From SAR324 cluster bacterium (GTDB lineage: Bacteria; SAR324; XYD2-FULL-50-16): a stretch of 64,000 nt of DNA. A program made the translations under genes and the position numbers. The DNA lies in contig JANQGX010000027.1 of NCBI GenBank assembly GCA_028282885.1, positions 1 through 64,000 of the forward strand, given 5' to 3'. Positions 36,318 to 44,527 of the stretch are shown here, in pieces. Below the pieces are notes generated by a model. It searched no databases. It was given only the letters and a program-made list of their open reading frames with translations, and was not told the origin of the DNA. Each line of letters starts with the position of its first letter. The stretch's first letter is position 1.

Positions 36318-37217
36318 ATGAAGGCCAGGGAGGTTTCTTCGCAACTGTATCTGATCGACTTGGAGCAAAAAATCAAGGGGTTTGATGGGTTTATCAGCTC
36401 ATGGCTCTACAAGGGAACGTCCACAACCGTTCTGGTGGATCCCGGACCCTCCTATTCCATCGAAACGCTCCTGGAGGCATTGGAAGAACTGGGCGTCAAC
36501 TCTCTCGATCTCATCCTGCTGACGCATATCCATATCGATCATGCGGGAGGTACAGGCGGATTGCTCCATAAATACCCTGAAGCCAGGGTGCTTTGCCATC
36601 CCAAAGGCATCGAACATTTGGTAAACCCGGAAAAACTATGGCAAGGCAGTTTGAAGGTGTTGGGCGAAATTGCCGAAGCATATGGAGAGATCCTGCCAAT
36701 ACCGGAAAACAGCATTTTTTATTCCGAAAAGGTAGAAACGGCTGAAGGCGTGGTAAAAGCCTACGAAACCCCGGGCCATGCTCTCCATCACCTCTGTTTT
36801 GATTTCAAAGATTGGTTGTTTGCTGGTGAGGTAGCCGGCGTCGGTTTCGAATTGGAACGAGGCCTTTATGCCAGACCGGCGACACCACCGGTTTTCAAGC
36901 TAGAGGTGTTCTTAGCTTCACTGGACAAGGTAATTGACCTCAACCCGAGAAACATCTGCCTGGGACATGGTGGCCCTGTCTCTGAGCCGACTCTATTTCT
37001 GAAAAGTGCACGGGAGCAATTACTTTTGTGGATGGATATCACCAGGCGGGAGATTGTGGAGAGGGGTGCCGATCCGGAGAAACGGATATTTGATGAGTTA
37101 TTAAAACAGGATATGCAGTTATCAGGATTTCGCTACCTGGATGAAAAGGTAAAAGAGAGGGAAACCTATTTTATCGGGAATAGTGTTAAAGGAATGTTAC
37201 AATATCTTGAACAGTAG
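36318..37217 (+). CDS. Metallo-beta-lactamase-fold hydrolase
   Basis: This 299-residue MBL-fold protein carries the dinuclear metal motif HIHIDHAGG (from LTHIHIDHAGGTGG), a later metal histidine in PGHALHHLC, and the final histidine in LGHGGP. A GTG at 36312 is also in frame, but the ATG at 36318 has GGAG 5 nt upstream. The fold covers glyoxalase II-, lactonase- and ETHE1-like enzymes. It is not a standard GloB because it lacks the C-terminal family block. It follows chaC and ends near the convergent HU gene. Substrate unknown. Confidence 0.82.
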   Translation: MKAREVSSQLYLIDLEQKIKGFDGFISSWLYKGTSTTVLVDPGPSYSIETLLEALEELGVNSLDLILLTHIHIDHAGGTGGLLHKYPEARVLCHPKGIEHLVNPEKLWQGSLKVLGEIAEAYGEILPIPENSIFYSEKVETAEGVVKAYETPGHALHHLCFDFKDWLFAGEVAGVGFELERGLYARPATPPVFKLEVFLASLDKVIDLNPRNICLGHGGPVSEPTLFLKSAREQLLLWMDITRREIVERGADPEKRIFDELLKQDMQLSGFRYLDEKVKERETYFIGNSVKGMLQYLEQ

Positions 37218-37299
37218 CTGATGGGAGGAGATGAGAAAAAAGACAGGAATGAGCGAAATAGAGGATTTGAATGTGAGAGGAATTTAGATTTGGATTCGA

Positions 37300-37320
37300 C
37301 GGGGGAGAGGAACTCCCCCG
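37300..37320. terminator. Convergent terminator hairpin, MBL hydrolase / HU
   Basis: CGGGGGAG (37300-37307) and CTCCCCCG (37313-37320) pair perfectly around AGGAA. The very GC-rich stem sits between the two convergent stops. T-runs further right on the plus strand support it mainly for the MBL gene. Confidence 0.65.
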
Positions 37321-37341
37321 AGACTTACTTCTCCTTAACCA

Positions 37342-37650
37342 CTACTTCTTTTTCTTCCCTTTTTTCTTGTCAATAGCTTCCCGCAGTGCTTTTCCGGGTC
37401 GGAACTTCGGAACAGTTTTGGCCGGGATCTTCAATGGTTTCCCGGTCTGCGGATGGCGACCAGTTCTTGCTGCCCTTTTTGCAGTCGTGAAAGAGCCAAA
37501 TCCAATGAGGGTCACATCATTTCCCTTTGCCAATGCATCCTTAATGTTCTGGATGATAGCATTGACGGCTTTTCCGGCCGCAGCTTTTGAAATATCCGCA
37601 CTCTTCGCAATCTGGGCTGCGAGATCTGCTTTAGTTACCACTTTTGCCAT
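37342..37650 (-). CDS. hup: HU-family DNA-binding protein
   Basis: This 102-residue nucleoid-associated protein bends DNA as a dimer. The signature LIGFGSFTTAKRAARTGRHPQTGKPLKI and the basic beta-arm sequence are intact (only the core is quoted). The tail KKKGKKKK adds extra lysines, and there is an N-terminal AKVVTKADLAAQIAKS. The ATG is preceded by an AGGAGATATAAC ribosome site. It is monocistronic, between the convergent MBL gene and a long intergenic stretch with palindromes that could regulate it. Confidence 0.93.
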   Translation of the reverse strand: MAKVVTKADLAAQIAKSADISKAAAGKAVNAIIQNIKDALAKGNDVTLIGFGSFTTAKRAARTGRHPQTGKPLKIPAKTVPKFRPGKALREAIDKKKGKKKK

Positions 37651-37760
37651 GTTATATCTCCTGATATATTGTGGTTTCAGGTTGATTAGAAAGATACGGT
37701 TTCAGTTTTATACCTCTATTAATTTTTGTCAAGCATAAAAATAGCAATTAATTTGCCGGA

Positions 37761-37783
37761 TAGAGAGATTTTCACGCTCTCTA
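37761..37783. promoter_or_regulatory. 7-bp inverted repeat upstream of hup
   Basis: TAGAGAG (37761-37767) and CTCTCTA (37777-37783), spacer 9 nt. It lies about 110 nt upstream of the hup start. It may be an operator or a 5' hairpin. Confidence 0.4.
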
Positions 37784-38004
37784 CAATGCGGCCTTTTATA
37801 AAGTTAGTAATCACGGTTCATTATGCATGATTTGGCGATACTGCCTACGTATCAGGACAACGAAAAAAAATGTATTTTTTTTCAGAATTCGCCGGATTTC
37901 TCTAAAATTGGGGGTTACGGTCTGTCAAAATGAGTTTCAACTTTAACCTCATTATCGGAATTTCCTGAAACGGCACAATAAAACCAGGTACCGAATCAAT
38001 CCTG

Positions 38005-38042
38005 AAAAAATGACCCCTTTTTGTCATTGTTAAAAGGGTCAT
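38005..38042 (-). terminator. Orphan terminator-like hairpin on the minus strand
   Basis: Reading the minus strand, ATGACCCTTTT pairs with AAAAGGGGTCAT (one bulge), followed by six T residues (plus-strand positions 38010 to 38005). No annotated gene precedes it on that strand. Confidence 0.5.
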
Positions 38043-38340
38043 AAAACTAAATGCCATTCTTAAAAAATACAAGTCTTTTTATCTGGACTTAGCAGATTGG
38101 GGTGAATTTCCGTGTTAATCAAATCTTGGAATGAAATTTGATTTACTTTTAAAAATGGTCATATTATTTATTACCCGTGAATCGCCAATGAGATGCATAC
38201 CGTTGTATTCGGCCTGCGGATGGTTATCGGTGAAACGAGGGACAGGATCCATAAAGGCCGTCAGGAAAAAACTACATGGTAACACTGTGTTATCTGCCTG
38301 ATATTCAGTTAACCCGGATAATATTTACAGGAGATTTTGG

Positions 38341-38664
38341 ATGAAAAAGGTTTGGATAGTCCTGGCAACGTTTATAGTGTTTATATCTGTCGAAGGTTTT
38401 GCCCAGGTAGAATGCATTCCTAAAAAAGACCTGAGGGACAAGCATGTGGTTTCATACAGGGCTTACAACGGTACAACCAGGGGGTGTGTTGTCACACCAA
38501 ACTTCTTTACCCAACAGCGTAAGATGGGAAGAGGGCGAATGTCCCGCAAATTTATCATAGAGATTTGTGAGGGTGAACCCAAAACTTCCCCAAGGATAGG
38601 TCGTTCATTTGAAATCTGCCCTCATGTACCAAGGGCTCAGCGCCAAGAGGTTCCTCAGGAGTAA
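38341..38664 (+). CDS. Small secreted hypothetical protein
   Basis: This 107-residue basic protein has a signal peptide (core VWIVLATFIVFISVEGFA, cleavage near residue 21). The mature part has four cysteines (CIPK, GCVV, EICEG, EICPH) that could form two disulphides. It ends in a polar, Glu/Gln tail. An AGGAG site precedes the ATG. I do not recognise the family. It should be periplasmic. The following MBL gene starts 22 nt after its stop; the pair could be an operon. Confidence 0.65.
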   Translation: MKKVWIVLATFIVFISVEGFAQVECIPKKDLRDKHVVSYRAYNGTTRGCVVTPNFFTQQRKMGRGRMSRKFIIEICEGEPKTSPRIGRSFEICPHVPRAQRQEVPQE

Positions 38665-38686
38665 CGACCTCTTATTTCCAAATGTT

Positions 38687-39496
38687 ATGAAAGTTTTTTC
38701 CATCCGCGACTACGGTAAAGTCCGGGCAGTCGAACTGGGTGGCTCTCCTTTTGGCAAGCCATTGATGACGACCCGGGTTTTTCTACTGGACAATATCCTC
38801 ATCGATAGCGGTCTGAAGCATTGCCGGAAGGAGGTTATTGAGCTTATCCGGGAAAATCCAGTTTCAGCAGTTTACCTCACTCACTTTCATGAAGATCACA
38901 GCGGAAATGCGGCTGCACTTCAGTCCCAGTTAAATCTGCCCGTATTGGGACATCCCATTACCGTTGAAAAAATGAAATCGCCGCGACTGGTCTTTCCTTA
39001 CCAGAGGGTTATGTGGGGAGCGGCATCGTCACTGGATATGATGCCACTGCAGGGCAACATCGAGACCGATCATTTTTTACTGCAACCTATTCACACTCCC
39101 GGTCACAGCCGGGATCATCTCTCATTTTTCGAAGCGGAACAGGGCTGGTTTTTTTCCGGGGATCTGTACCTGGGGGACAGAATTAAATACTTTCGGGCAG
39201 ATGAGGTTTTCAAGGATCAGGTGTCTTCCCTGGAGAAAGCCCTGGAACTGGATTTTGAGGCACTGTTTTGTACCCACAATCCGAAACCTGTCAAAGGGAA
39301 AGAGCATCTGCGAAGAAAGCTGGATTTTTTTCAGAATCTGTCAGGAGGCGTTGGTGAGTTGATGAAGAAAGGATTTCCCGCCAAGGTCATTATGAAGGAG
39401 CTGAAGGTCAAGGAGCCACTTCTGGTCAAGCTGATGTGTTTTGGTAATGTCTCAGCGGAAAATATGATTCTGTCAATTATGGAGAGTTTGTCTTAA
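38687..39496 (+). CDS. Metallo-beta-lactamase-fold hydrolase, second copy type
   Basis: This 269-residue MBL hydrolase has the metal motif HFHEDHSGN, HTPGHSRDHL and SGDLYLG, then a final CTHNPKP. It differs from the hydrolase at 36.3 kb in that the last histidine is embedded in THNPKP, so the two are distant paralogues. A start at 38609 would add 26 residues overlapping the preceding gene in another frame; I take the ATG at 38687. The frame ends 4 nt inside the convergent methyltransferase gene. Substrate unknown. Confidence 0.8.
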   Translation: MKVFSIRDYGKVRAVELGGSPFGKPLMTTRVFLLDNILIDSGLKHCRKEVIELIRENPVSAVYLTHFHEDHSGNAAALQSQLNLPVLGHPITVEKMKSPRLVFPYQRVMWGAASSLDMMPLQGNIETDHFLLQPIHTPGHSRDHLSFFEAEQGWFFSGDLYLGDRIKYFRADEVFKDQVSSLEKALELDFEALFCTHNPKPVKGKEHLRRKLDFFQNLSGGVGELMKKGFPAKVIMKELKVKEPLLVKLMCFGNVSAENMILSIMESLS

Positions 39497-40068
39497 AGCT
39501 TTCTGCCGACAGTAAAAGTATGATATTTGAGAACCTCGTGCTGTTGGATCTCGATCAGACCTGCCGCCCTGAACTGTCCGGCGATGACATCTCCCGAAAC
39601 ACGCATGTGGAGTGGCGGTCCGATGGGTGATTCCTTCGGGCCCCAATCGATAACTGTCAATAGTCCCCCGCTATTTAAAAGTCTGACGGATTCATCAATT
39701 ATTCCCTGCTGATCCTCCACTTCATGATGCAGATTTGCCATGATGACCAGATCGGCAGTTCCGCTGTCCAGCGGGATACTCTTTTCCTCATTTTTCACTG
39801 TAATTATTCTCTCCGTGCAGGAAGAGGGGATCCTTTCGTTCAGCTTTTCCAACATCTCCGGAGAGGAGTCACAAGCATAAACAAGCCCTTCGGTTGTCTT
39901 TTCGCAAAATGGAATCGTGTAGTATCCCGTTCCTGCTCCTATATCCACAATGACTCCGGGTGAAGCAAGATTGAGGGTTTCCCAGACCAGCTCCGGAGAT
40001 TCGTACTCCAGTCTTCTTGGATCGGTAAGTTTATGAGCTTCTTTTGGATCGAATTTTGAGTTTGACAT
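39493..40068 (-). CDS. SAM-dependent methyltransferase
   Basis: This 191-residue class I methyltransferase has motif I VDIGAGTGYYT at about residues 36-47. The acidic motif II end is at ACDSSPEML, and a motif-IV-like DLVIMANLHHE stretch follows. It resembles the Methyltransf_11/25 group. Substrate is unknown. GAGGAGG ribosome site 5 nt upstream of the ATG. A palindrome upstream (40089-40118) may regulate it. Its 3' end overlaps the convergent MBL gene by 4 nt. Confidence 0.82.
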   Translation of the reverse strand: MSNSKFDPKEAHKLTDPRRLEYESPELVWETLNLASPGVIVDIGAGTGYYTIPFCEKTTEGLVYACDSSPEMLEKLNERIPSSCTERIITVKNEEKSIPLDSGTADLVIMANLHHEVEDQQGIIDESVRLLNSGGLLTVIDWGPKESPIGPPLHMRVSGDVIAGQFRAAGLIEIQQHEVLKYHTFTVGRKL

Positions 40069-40422
40069 ATAACCTCCTCATGAAAGTTTGTTCCAAACAA
40101 CCGATCTGTTTTGGAACAGGGTACTTGGAAAATGATCCGGAGAATTCATTGTGGGTGAAAATAAATATAACATTCGTCCAGACAACCATATTCAGGCGTC
40201 TGACCTACTCTCCATGCCGTTTCAAAGAAACCTCGCATAAACTGCGTAATGCGTGGGTGTCGGCTCTGCTTCGACCAGCAGCAGTTTGATCCGGATGATG
40301 GACAGCAACTCAGAAAACAATGAATGCGCTTTTATGTTCACAGTTATAATCCGGTAATAATCAATCCTATCAGCATGGACACCCCCTTGATTTTCGGAAT
40401 ATGGAGCCTCAACTGTCCAAAA
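40069..40422. other. 354-bp gap upstream of the methyltransferase
   Basis: The gap lies between the methyltransferase and the downstream end of the DMT transporter gene. Apart from the palindrome at 40089-40118, I see no gene, terminator or riboswitch. Confidence 0.4.
40089..40118. promoter_or_regulatory. Inverted repeat upstream of the methyltransferase gene
   Basis: TGTTCCAAA (40089-40097) and TTTGGAACA (40110-40118) are exact reverse complements with a 12-bp spacer. The site lies 20 bp before the methyltransferase start and could be an operator. Confidence 0.5.
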
Positions 40423-41361
40423 TTAAACGTTCCGACTCATGGGAAAAATAGGAGGAAAAGTTTTCTGTTTTATATGAATGACCAGTAAGCCTGACACGAC
40501 CAGGACCAGACCGACGAGTAATCGGTAAGTGATGGCCTCTCCAAGAATAAGTCCACCCAGTCCGACACCGGCGATAGGCATGATGAAAATGAAAGAGTGA
40601 AGGGATACCGCACCGTATTTTTTCAACAAAGTATTCCAGGCAACAAAGCCGAAAGCTGCCGCAATCAGGCTTTGATAAGCAAATGCACCCAATATGGCGG
40701 CATCAATATACTTTATCATCTCCTGGTCAAAAATAAGTGATGCGGTAAATGAAACGGGAACCGAGAGTATCATGGGGAACAGGGCAACATGCACAGGCTT
40801 GTAATTGATAATAACATGTTTGGTGTAGACAGCGTTACATCCCCAAACCAACGTGCCCAGCAAAATCAGGAAATCACCGCCGCGAACCTCTTCTGCAATG
40901 GTTGAGCTGTCCAGAAAAATCGCGGCCATTCCCGCGAAGGCCAGCGAGATACCGATGATTTTTCTCAGATTAATTCGATCTCCAGGTATGAAGAAATGGG
41001 CCAGAAAAAGCACAAAAAAGGGCTGAAGATTGCTTATAAGGGCGGATCTTGAAGCAGTTGTCTTGGACAGGCCGGTGTAAATGAAAAGGAGCTGAACGGA
41101 AAAGGCTGCCGAAATGAGTAACAAGGGTATCCATTTCCCTCTCTCGATCCTCAATGACTGGCCGGTAATAAAACACCAGACCAGGAGGCAGCAGGAGGCA
41201 ACCAGAAATCGTAGCCCGGCGGTGAAGTATACTCCAAGTCCTCCAAGGCTGATTTTGATGGCAACGGCATTGGAGCCGAACATGACAACTAACCCTACGA
41301 CTAAAATAACACTCGTCAGGCTCATTTCATCACTTTTATCCGTCTTCACAATTTCATTCAT
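40423..41361 (-). CDS. EamA/DMT-family transporter
   Basis: This 312-residue inner-membrane protein has about ten hydrophobic helices in two homologous EamA halves (about 20-150 and 165-295). Motifs such as FGSNAVAIKISLGGLG near the first helix and ASRSALISNLQPFFVLFLA mark the first half. DMT exporters move amino acids or other small metabolites; substrate is unknown. It is divergent from argG across about 400 bp. A weakly placed GAGGTG upstream is the ribosome site. Confidence 0.85.
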   Translation of the reverse strand: MNEIVKTDKSDEMSLTSVILVVGLVVMFGSNAVAIKISLGGLGVYFTAGLRFLVASCCLLVWCFITGQSLRIERGKWIPLLLISAAFSVQLLFIYTGLSKTTASRSALISNLQPFFVLFLAHFFIPGDRINLRKIIGISLAFAGMAAIFLDSSTIAEEVRGGDFLILLGTLVWGCNAVYTKHVIINYKPVHVALFPMILSVPVSFTASLIFDQEMIKYIDAAILGAFAYQSLIAAAFGFVAWNTLLKKYGAVSLHSFIFIMPIAGVGLGGLILGEAITYRLLVGLVLVVSGLLVIHIKQKTFPPIFPMSRNV

Positions 41362-41763
41362 TAGACGCGGTCACCTCAATCTTTGAGTGTAATCTATTCT
41401 TGTCAGAATTTATCCGGATGCCTGGAATGCGCATTGAATCACAAGAAAGTAATCAATTTAACTATTTCAGTATTGTACCGAAGGAAAAATGGAGTTGTCG
41501 ACCTGATTATGCATAAAGTCTGATCACAATGGCTTGAACTCTGATTGACAGGGTTAAGCTGCACAGAAATGAAAAAAGTGACGGTTCCTGATGCTGTGTC
41601 ATTTACAGAAGTGTATTGTTTTCCTATGGTCATATTGATGTCGAGGGAATGATACCCAAAAGCTTGTTTTTGATTTCAGATATCTGTTTCAAGCCATTTC
41701 GGAGACATTAGTATTAATCATAAGTCTTTCCAAAAACGATTAAGAGAACAATGGGATGAAAAA
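41362..41763. other. 402-bp divergent region, DMT transporter / argG
   Basis: Promoters of both genes must lie here. A TTGACA occurs near 41544, but its -10 is poor. No convincing ArgR box, T-box or other riboswitch can be seen. Confidence 0.4.
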
Positions 41764-42999
41764 ATGAAGAAAGTCGTACTAGCATACAGTGGCGGTCTGG
41801 ACACTTCGGTGATTCTGAAGTGGCTTACCAACAATGGTTTTGATGTTATCGCATATGTAGCCAACCTCGGACAAGAAGAGGACTTTGAAAAGGTGCGGGA
41901 AAAGGCGCTGAAAACCGGAGCTTCCAAGGTTTATGTCGAGGATTTGCGAAAAGAATTTGTTACCGATTTTATCTTCCCTTCCATCAAGGCAAACGCACTG
42001 TATGAAGGCCGATATTTGCTTGGTACGGCCCTGGCACGACCCCTTATCTCAAAGCGACAGATCGAAATAGCGGAAATAGAAAACGCCGAATATGTCTCAC
42101 ACGGAGCAACCGGCAAAGGCAATGATCAGGTTCGATTTGAATTGGCTTACTATGCGCTCAATCCCGAAATCAAGGTGTTGGCTCCCTGGAAGATGAAGGA
42201 GTTCCTGGAAGAGTTCAAGGGACGGGATGAGATGATAGCTTATGCCAAAAAATACGGGATTGAGGTGAAAGCCACCAAATCCAAACCCTATAGCGAAGAT
42301 GACAATCTCTTCCATATCAGTCATGAAGCCGGAATTTTGGAAGATCCTCTTTACGAGGCTGAGGAGGATGTCTATTCCAAGACGGTCTCTCCGCTGAGCG
42401 CTCCCGATAAGGTCACCAGAATTTCGGTTGAATTCAGGGATGGGATTCCCATCCGGGTGGAAAACCTGGATGACGGCAGGGTGGAGACTGATCCCCTGGC
42501 TCTGTTTATCTACCTGAACGAGTTGGGATCCGAAAACGGGATTGGCAGGATGGATATGGTGGAGAATCGCTACGTCGGAATCAAATCCAGGGGAATCTAT
42601 GAAACCCCGGGAGGAACCATTCTCCATATTGCCCATACGGATATCGAAGGTATTGCTATGGACCGCGAAGTGATGCGGCTACGGAATATGCTGACCGCCA
42701 AGATCTCCGAAATCATGTATTACGGTTATTGGTTCAGTCCCGAGATGGAATTCTTGATGGCGGCTATCGACAAAAGTCAGGAAGTCATCGACGGTAAAGT
42801 GTACCTGGAACTGTACAAAGGGAATGCCTATGTTACAGCCAGGGAATCCTCCACCTCATTGTACGATGAGAAGCTCTCCAGCATGCATATCGAAGGTGGT
42901 TTTGATCAGCAGGATTCGGAGGGCTTCATCAAAACCAACGCGATTCGGCTGAAAGCCCATGCCGCTATTATGAAGGCCAAGCGGCAGAACGGCAGATAA
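41764..42999 (+). CDS. argG: Argininosuccinate synthase
   Basis: ArgG joins citrulline and aspartate with ATP in arginine synthesis. The 411 residues are full length. The ATP-pyrophosphatase P-loop AYSGGLDTS is at residues 6-14 and the second signature is [16 protein letters not shown], with further conserved blocks to the C-terminus. It stands alone, without argH in the window. A large hairpin follows the stop. Confidence 0.96.
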   Translation: MKKVVLAYSGGLDTSVILKWLTNNGFDVIAYVANLGQEEDFEKVREKALKTGASKVYVEDLRKEFVTDFIFPSIKANALYEGRYLLGTALARPLISKRQIEIAEIENAEYVSHGATGKGNDQVRFELAYYALNPEIKVLAPWKMKEFLEEFKGRDEMIAYAKKYGIEVKATKSKPYSEDDNLFHISHEAGILEDPLYEAEEDVYSKTVSPLSAPDKVTRISVEFRDGIPIRVENLDDGRVETDPLALFIYLNELGSENGIGRMDMVENRYVGIKSRGIYETPGGTILHIAHTDIEGIAMDREVMRLRNMLTAKISEIMYYGYWFSPEMEFLMAAIDKSQEVIDGKVYLELYKGNAYVTARESSTSLYDEKLSSMHIEGGFDQQDSEGFIKTNAIRLKAHAAIMKAKRQNGR

Positions 43000-43011
43000 A
43001 CGTTTCACGCA

Positions 43012-43053
43012 GGATTGCCACCACTGATACCCCATCAGGAATGGTGGCAATCC
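43012..43053 (+). terminator. Large stem-loop after argG
   Basis: GGATTGCCACCA (43012-43023) and TGGTGGCAATCC (43042-43053) pair perfectly. An inner CTGAT/ATCAG stem (43024-43028, 43034-43038) extends it with a three-base bulge and a 5-nt loop. No T-tract follows, so it is either a Rho-assisted terminator or an mRNA-stabilising 3' hairpin. Confidence 0.6.
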
Positions 43054-43231
43054 ATCTACCCCTGTCAAAATATAAATCACTGGGTGAATCGATTTCCGGA
43101 AAAATCCTGTTTGTGAATTAAGTGAAGAGTCATGATGATGTCTTGTCACTTTCACATGAATAACCGGTCAAGCTCCCATAATTGTTAACAGGTTCTGTGC
43201 TTTAACAGGATGGCAAATAACAAATGGGGGT

Positions 43232-44377
43232 TTAGCGTTCAAAAACCGCCAGGGCTTCGCAATGGGTGGAGTGGCAATACATATCATAACCGGTTAAACC
43301 GGAGAGCTTGAATCCGAAGTTTTGGGACAGGATCTCGGCATCCCTGGCCAGGGTTGCCGGATTACAACTGACATAGAGAAATCTATCTGCTTCGGATTTG
43401 CCGATCTGCAAGATCAAAAATTGACCGAGTCCTTTGCGTGGAGGATCTGCCACAAAACAGTCACATTTCGGCAGCTTCATCTCCTTTTCCAGGTTTGCAG
43501 CAATAAAAAAGGTGTTGTCCAGTTGGTTTAAATCGGCATTTTCTTTCGCTAACCGGATGGATGCTTCGCTGATATCGATCCCTGTCAACTTTCTCACTTT
43601 TCCGGCCAGGGGTAATGAAAAAGTGCCACCGCCGCAATACAGTTCGCAAAGAGCTTGTTCTTGGTCCACCTCTTCAACCAGGGCATTAATGATCAGTTTG
43701 GTGATAAATGGGTTGGATTGGGCGAAACCACTGCTTTTCAGCTTTAAAGGACCAAAACCGTAATCCTCGGTAATGGACGAAGGAAAACCCGGGAGGGGGA
43801 CCTGTCTTCGATTTTCACTGACAGAAACAGCTAACTCACCATTTTGACGGGATTGAAGCAGGGAGAACTCGCAATTGCTTCTGCCCAGGGCGGATAGACG
43901 ATCCAACTCCTTCATTATGCCTGCCGATAGAATCCGGCAACCTGTGATGGGTGTAACACGGTGACTGTTCTTTGCGGAAAAGCCGACAACACCATCCTGG
44001 CATTTGATCTTAGTCCGATAGCGGGATTGATAAGTGGCAGGGGAGGTGACGAATTCAGGGGTGATTTGAAATCCATACCGGTTGAACACTTCTTTTAGCA
44101 TTTGTTGTTTTAGCTCTACCTGATCTTCGATTGAGAGGTGCATCAGGGAACAGCCTCCGCAATCCTCGTAATGCGGGCATGAAGGATCGATACGATTCGT
44201 AGCGGGAGTGATAATTTTGTCCAGGGCGGCGATGATGAATTTCTTCTTCTCCCTGACGACTGTTACTTCAACCAAGTCTCCCGGAGAGGTTTCCGGAACG
44301 AAGACAGCTTTTTCGCCATGATAGCCGAAGCCATCACCGGGTGGAACATATTTGATAATCTCTAACTCAAACCGCAT
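43232..44377 (-). CDS. 23S rRNA (uracil-5-)-methyltransferase, RlmD/TrmA family
   Basis: This 381-residue SAM-dependent RNA m5U methyltransferase has an N-terminal TRAM/OB domain. Iron-sulphur cysteines follow in CPHYEDCGGCSLMHL, with a fourth in ITGCRIL. The SAM motif is LCELYCGGGTFSLPLA, and the catalytic cysteine is in FLYVSCNPATLARD. The cluster points to the RlmD-type group rather than TrmA, but target position U1939 or U747 cannot be fixed. It is convergent with argG across about 230 bp. Confidence 0.9.
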   Translation of the reverse strand: MRFELEIIKYVPPGDGFGYHGEKAVFVPETSPGDLVEVTVVREKKKFIIAALDKIITPATNRIDPSCPHYEDCGGCSLMHLSIEDQVELKQQMLKEVFNRYGFQITPEFVTSPATYQSRYRTKIKCQDGVVGFSAKNSHRVTPITGCRILSAGIMKELDRLSALGRSNCEFSLLQSRQNGELAVSVSENRRQVPLPGFPSSITEDYGFGPLKLKSSGFAQSNPFITKLIINALVEEVDQEQALCELYCGGGTFSLPLAGKVRKLTGIDISEASIRLAKENADLNQLDNTFFIAANLEKEMKLPKCDCFVADPPRKGLGQFLILQIGKSEADRFLYVSCNPATLARDAEILSQNFGFKLSGLTGYDMYCHSTHCEALAVFER

Positions 44378-44527
44378 GATAAAAGCAGATAAGGGAAGGA
44401 AAGAAACTTATCCCGATGATAGAACCGAATCGATTACTACAACCCAATGTTTGAATCATCTCAAGTAAACGATCTCCATATACCGGTAAAGTCAGGAAGT
44501 CAACTCAGAACTCCAGCGCTTGCTCCC

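Larger units (their letters stand above)
37651..38340. other. 690-bp intergenic region with palindromes
   Basis: This AT-rich gap separates hup (-) and a small secreted protein (+). It includes TAGAGAG/CTCTCTA (37761-37783) and a terminator-like hairpin on the minus strand at 38010-38042. I find no protein. An sRNA is possible but not supported by a clear promoter. Confidence 0.5.
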
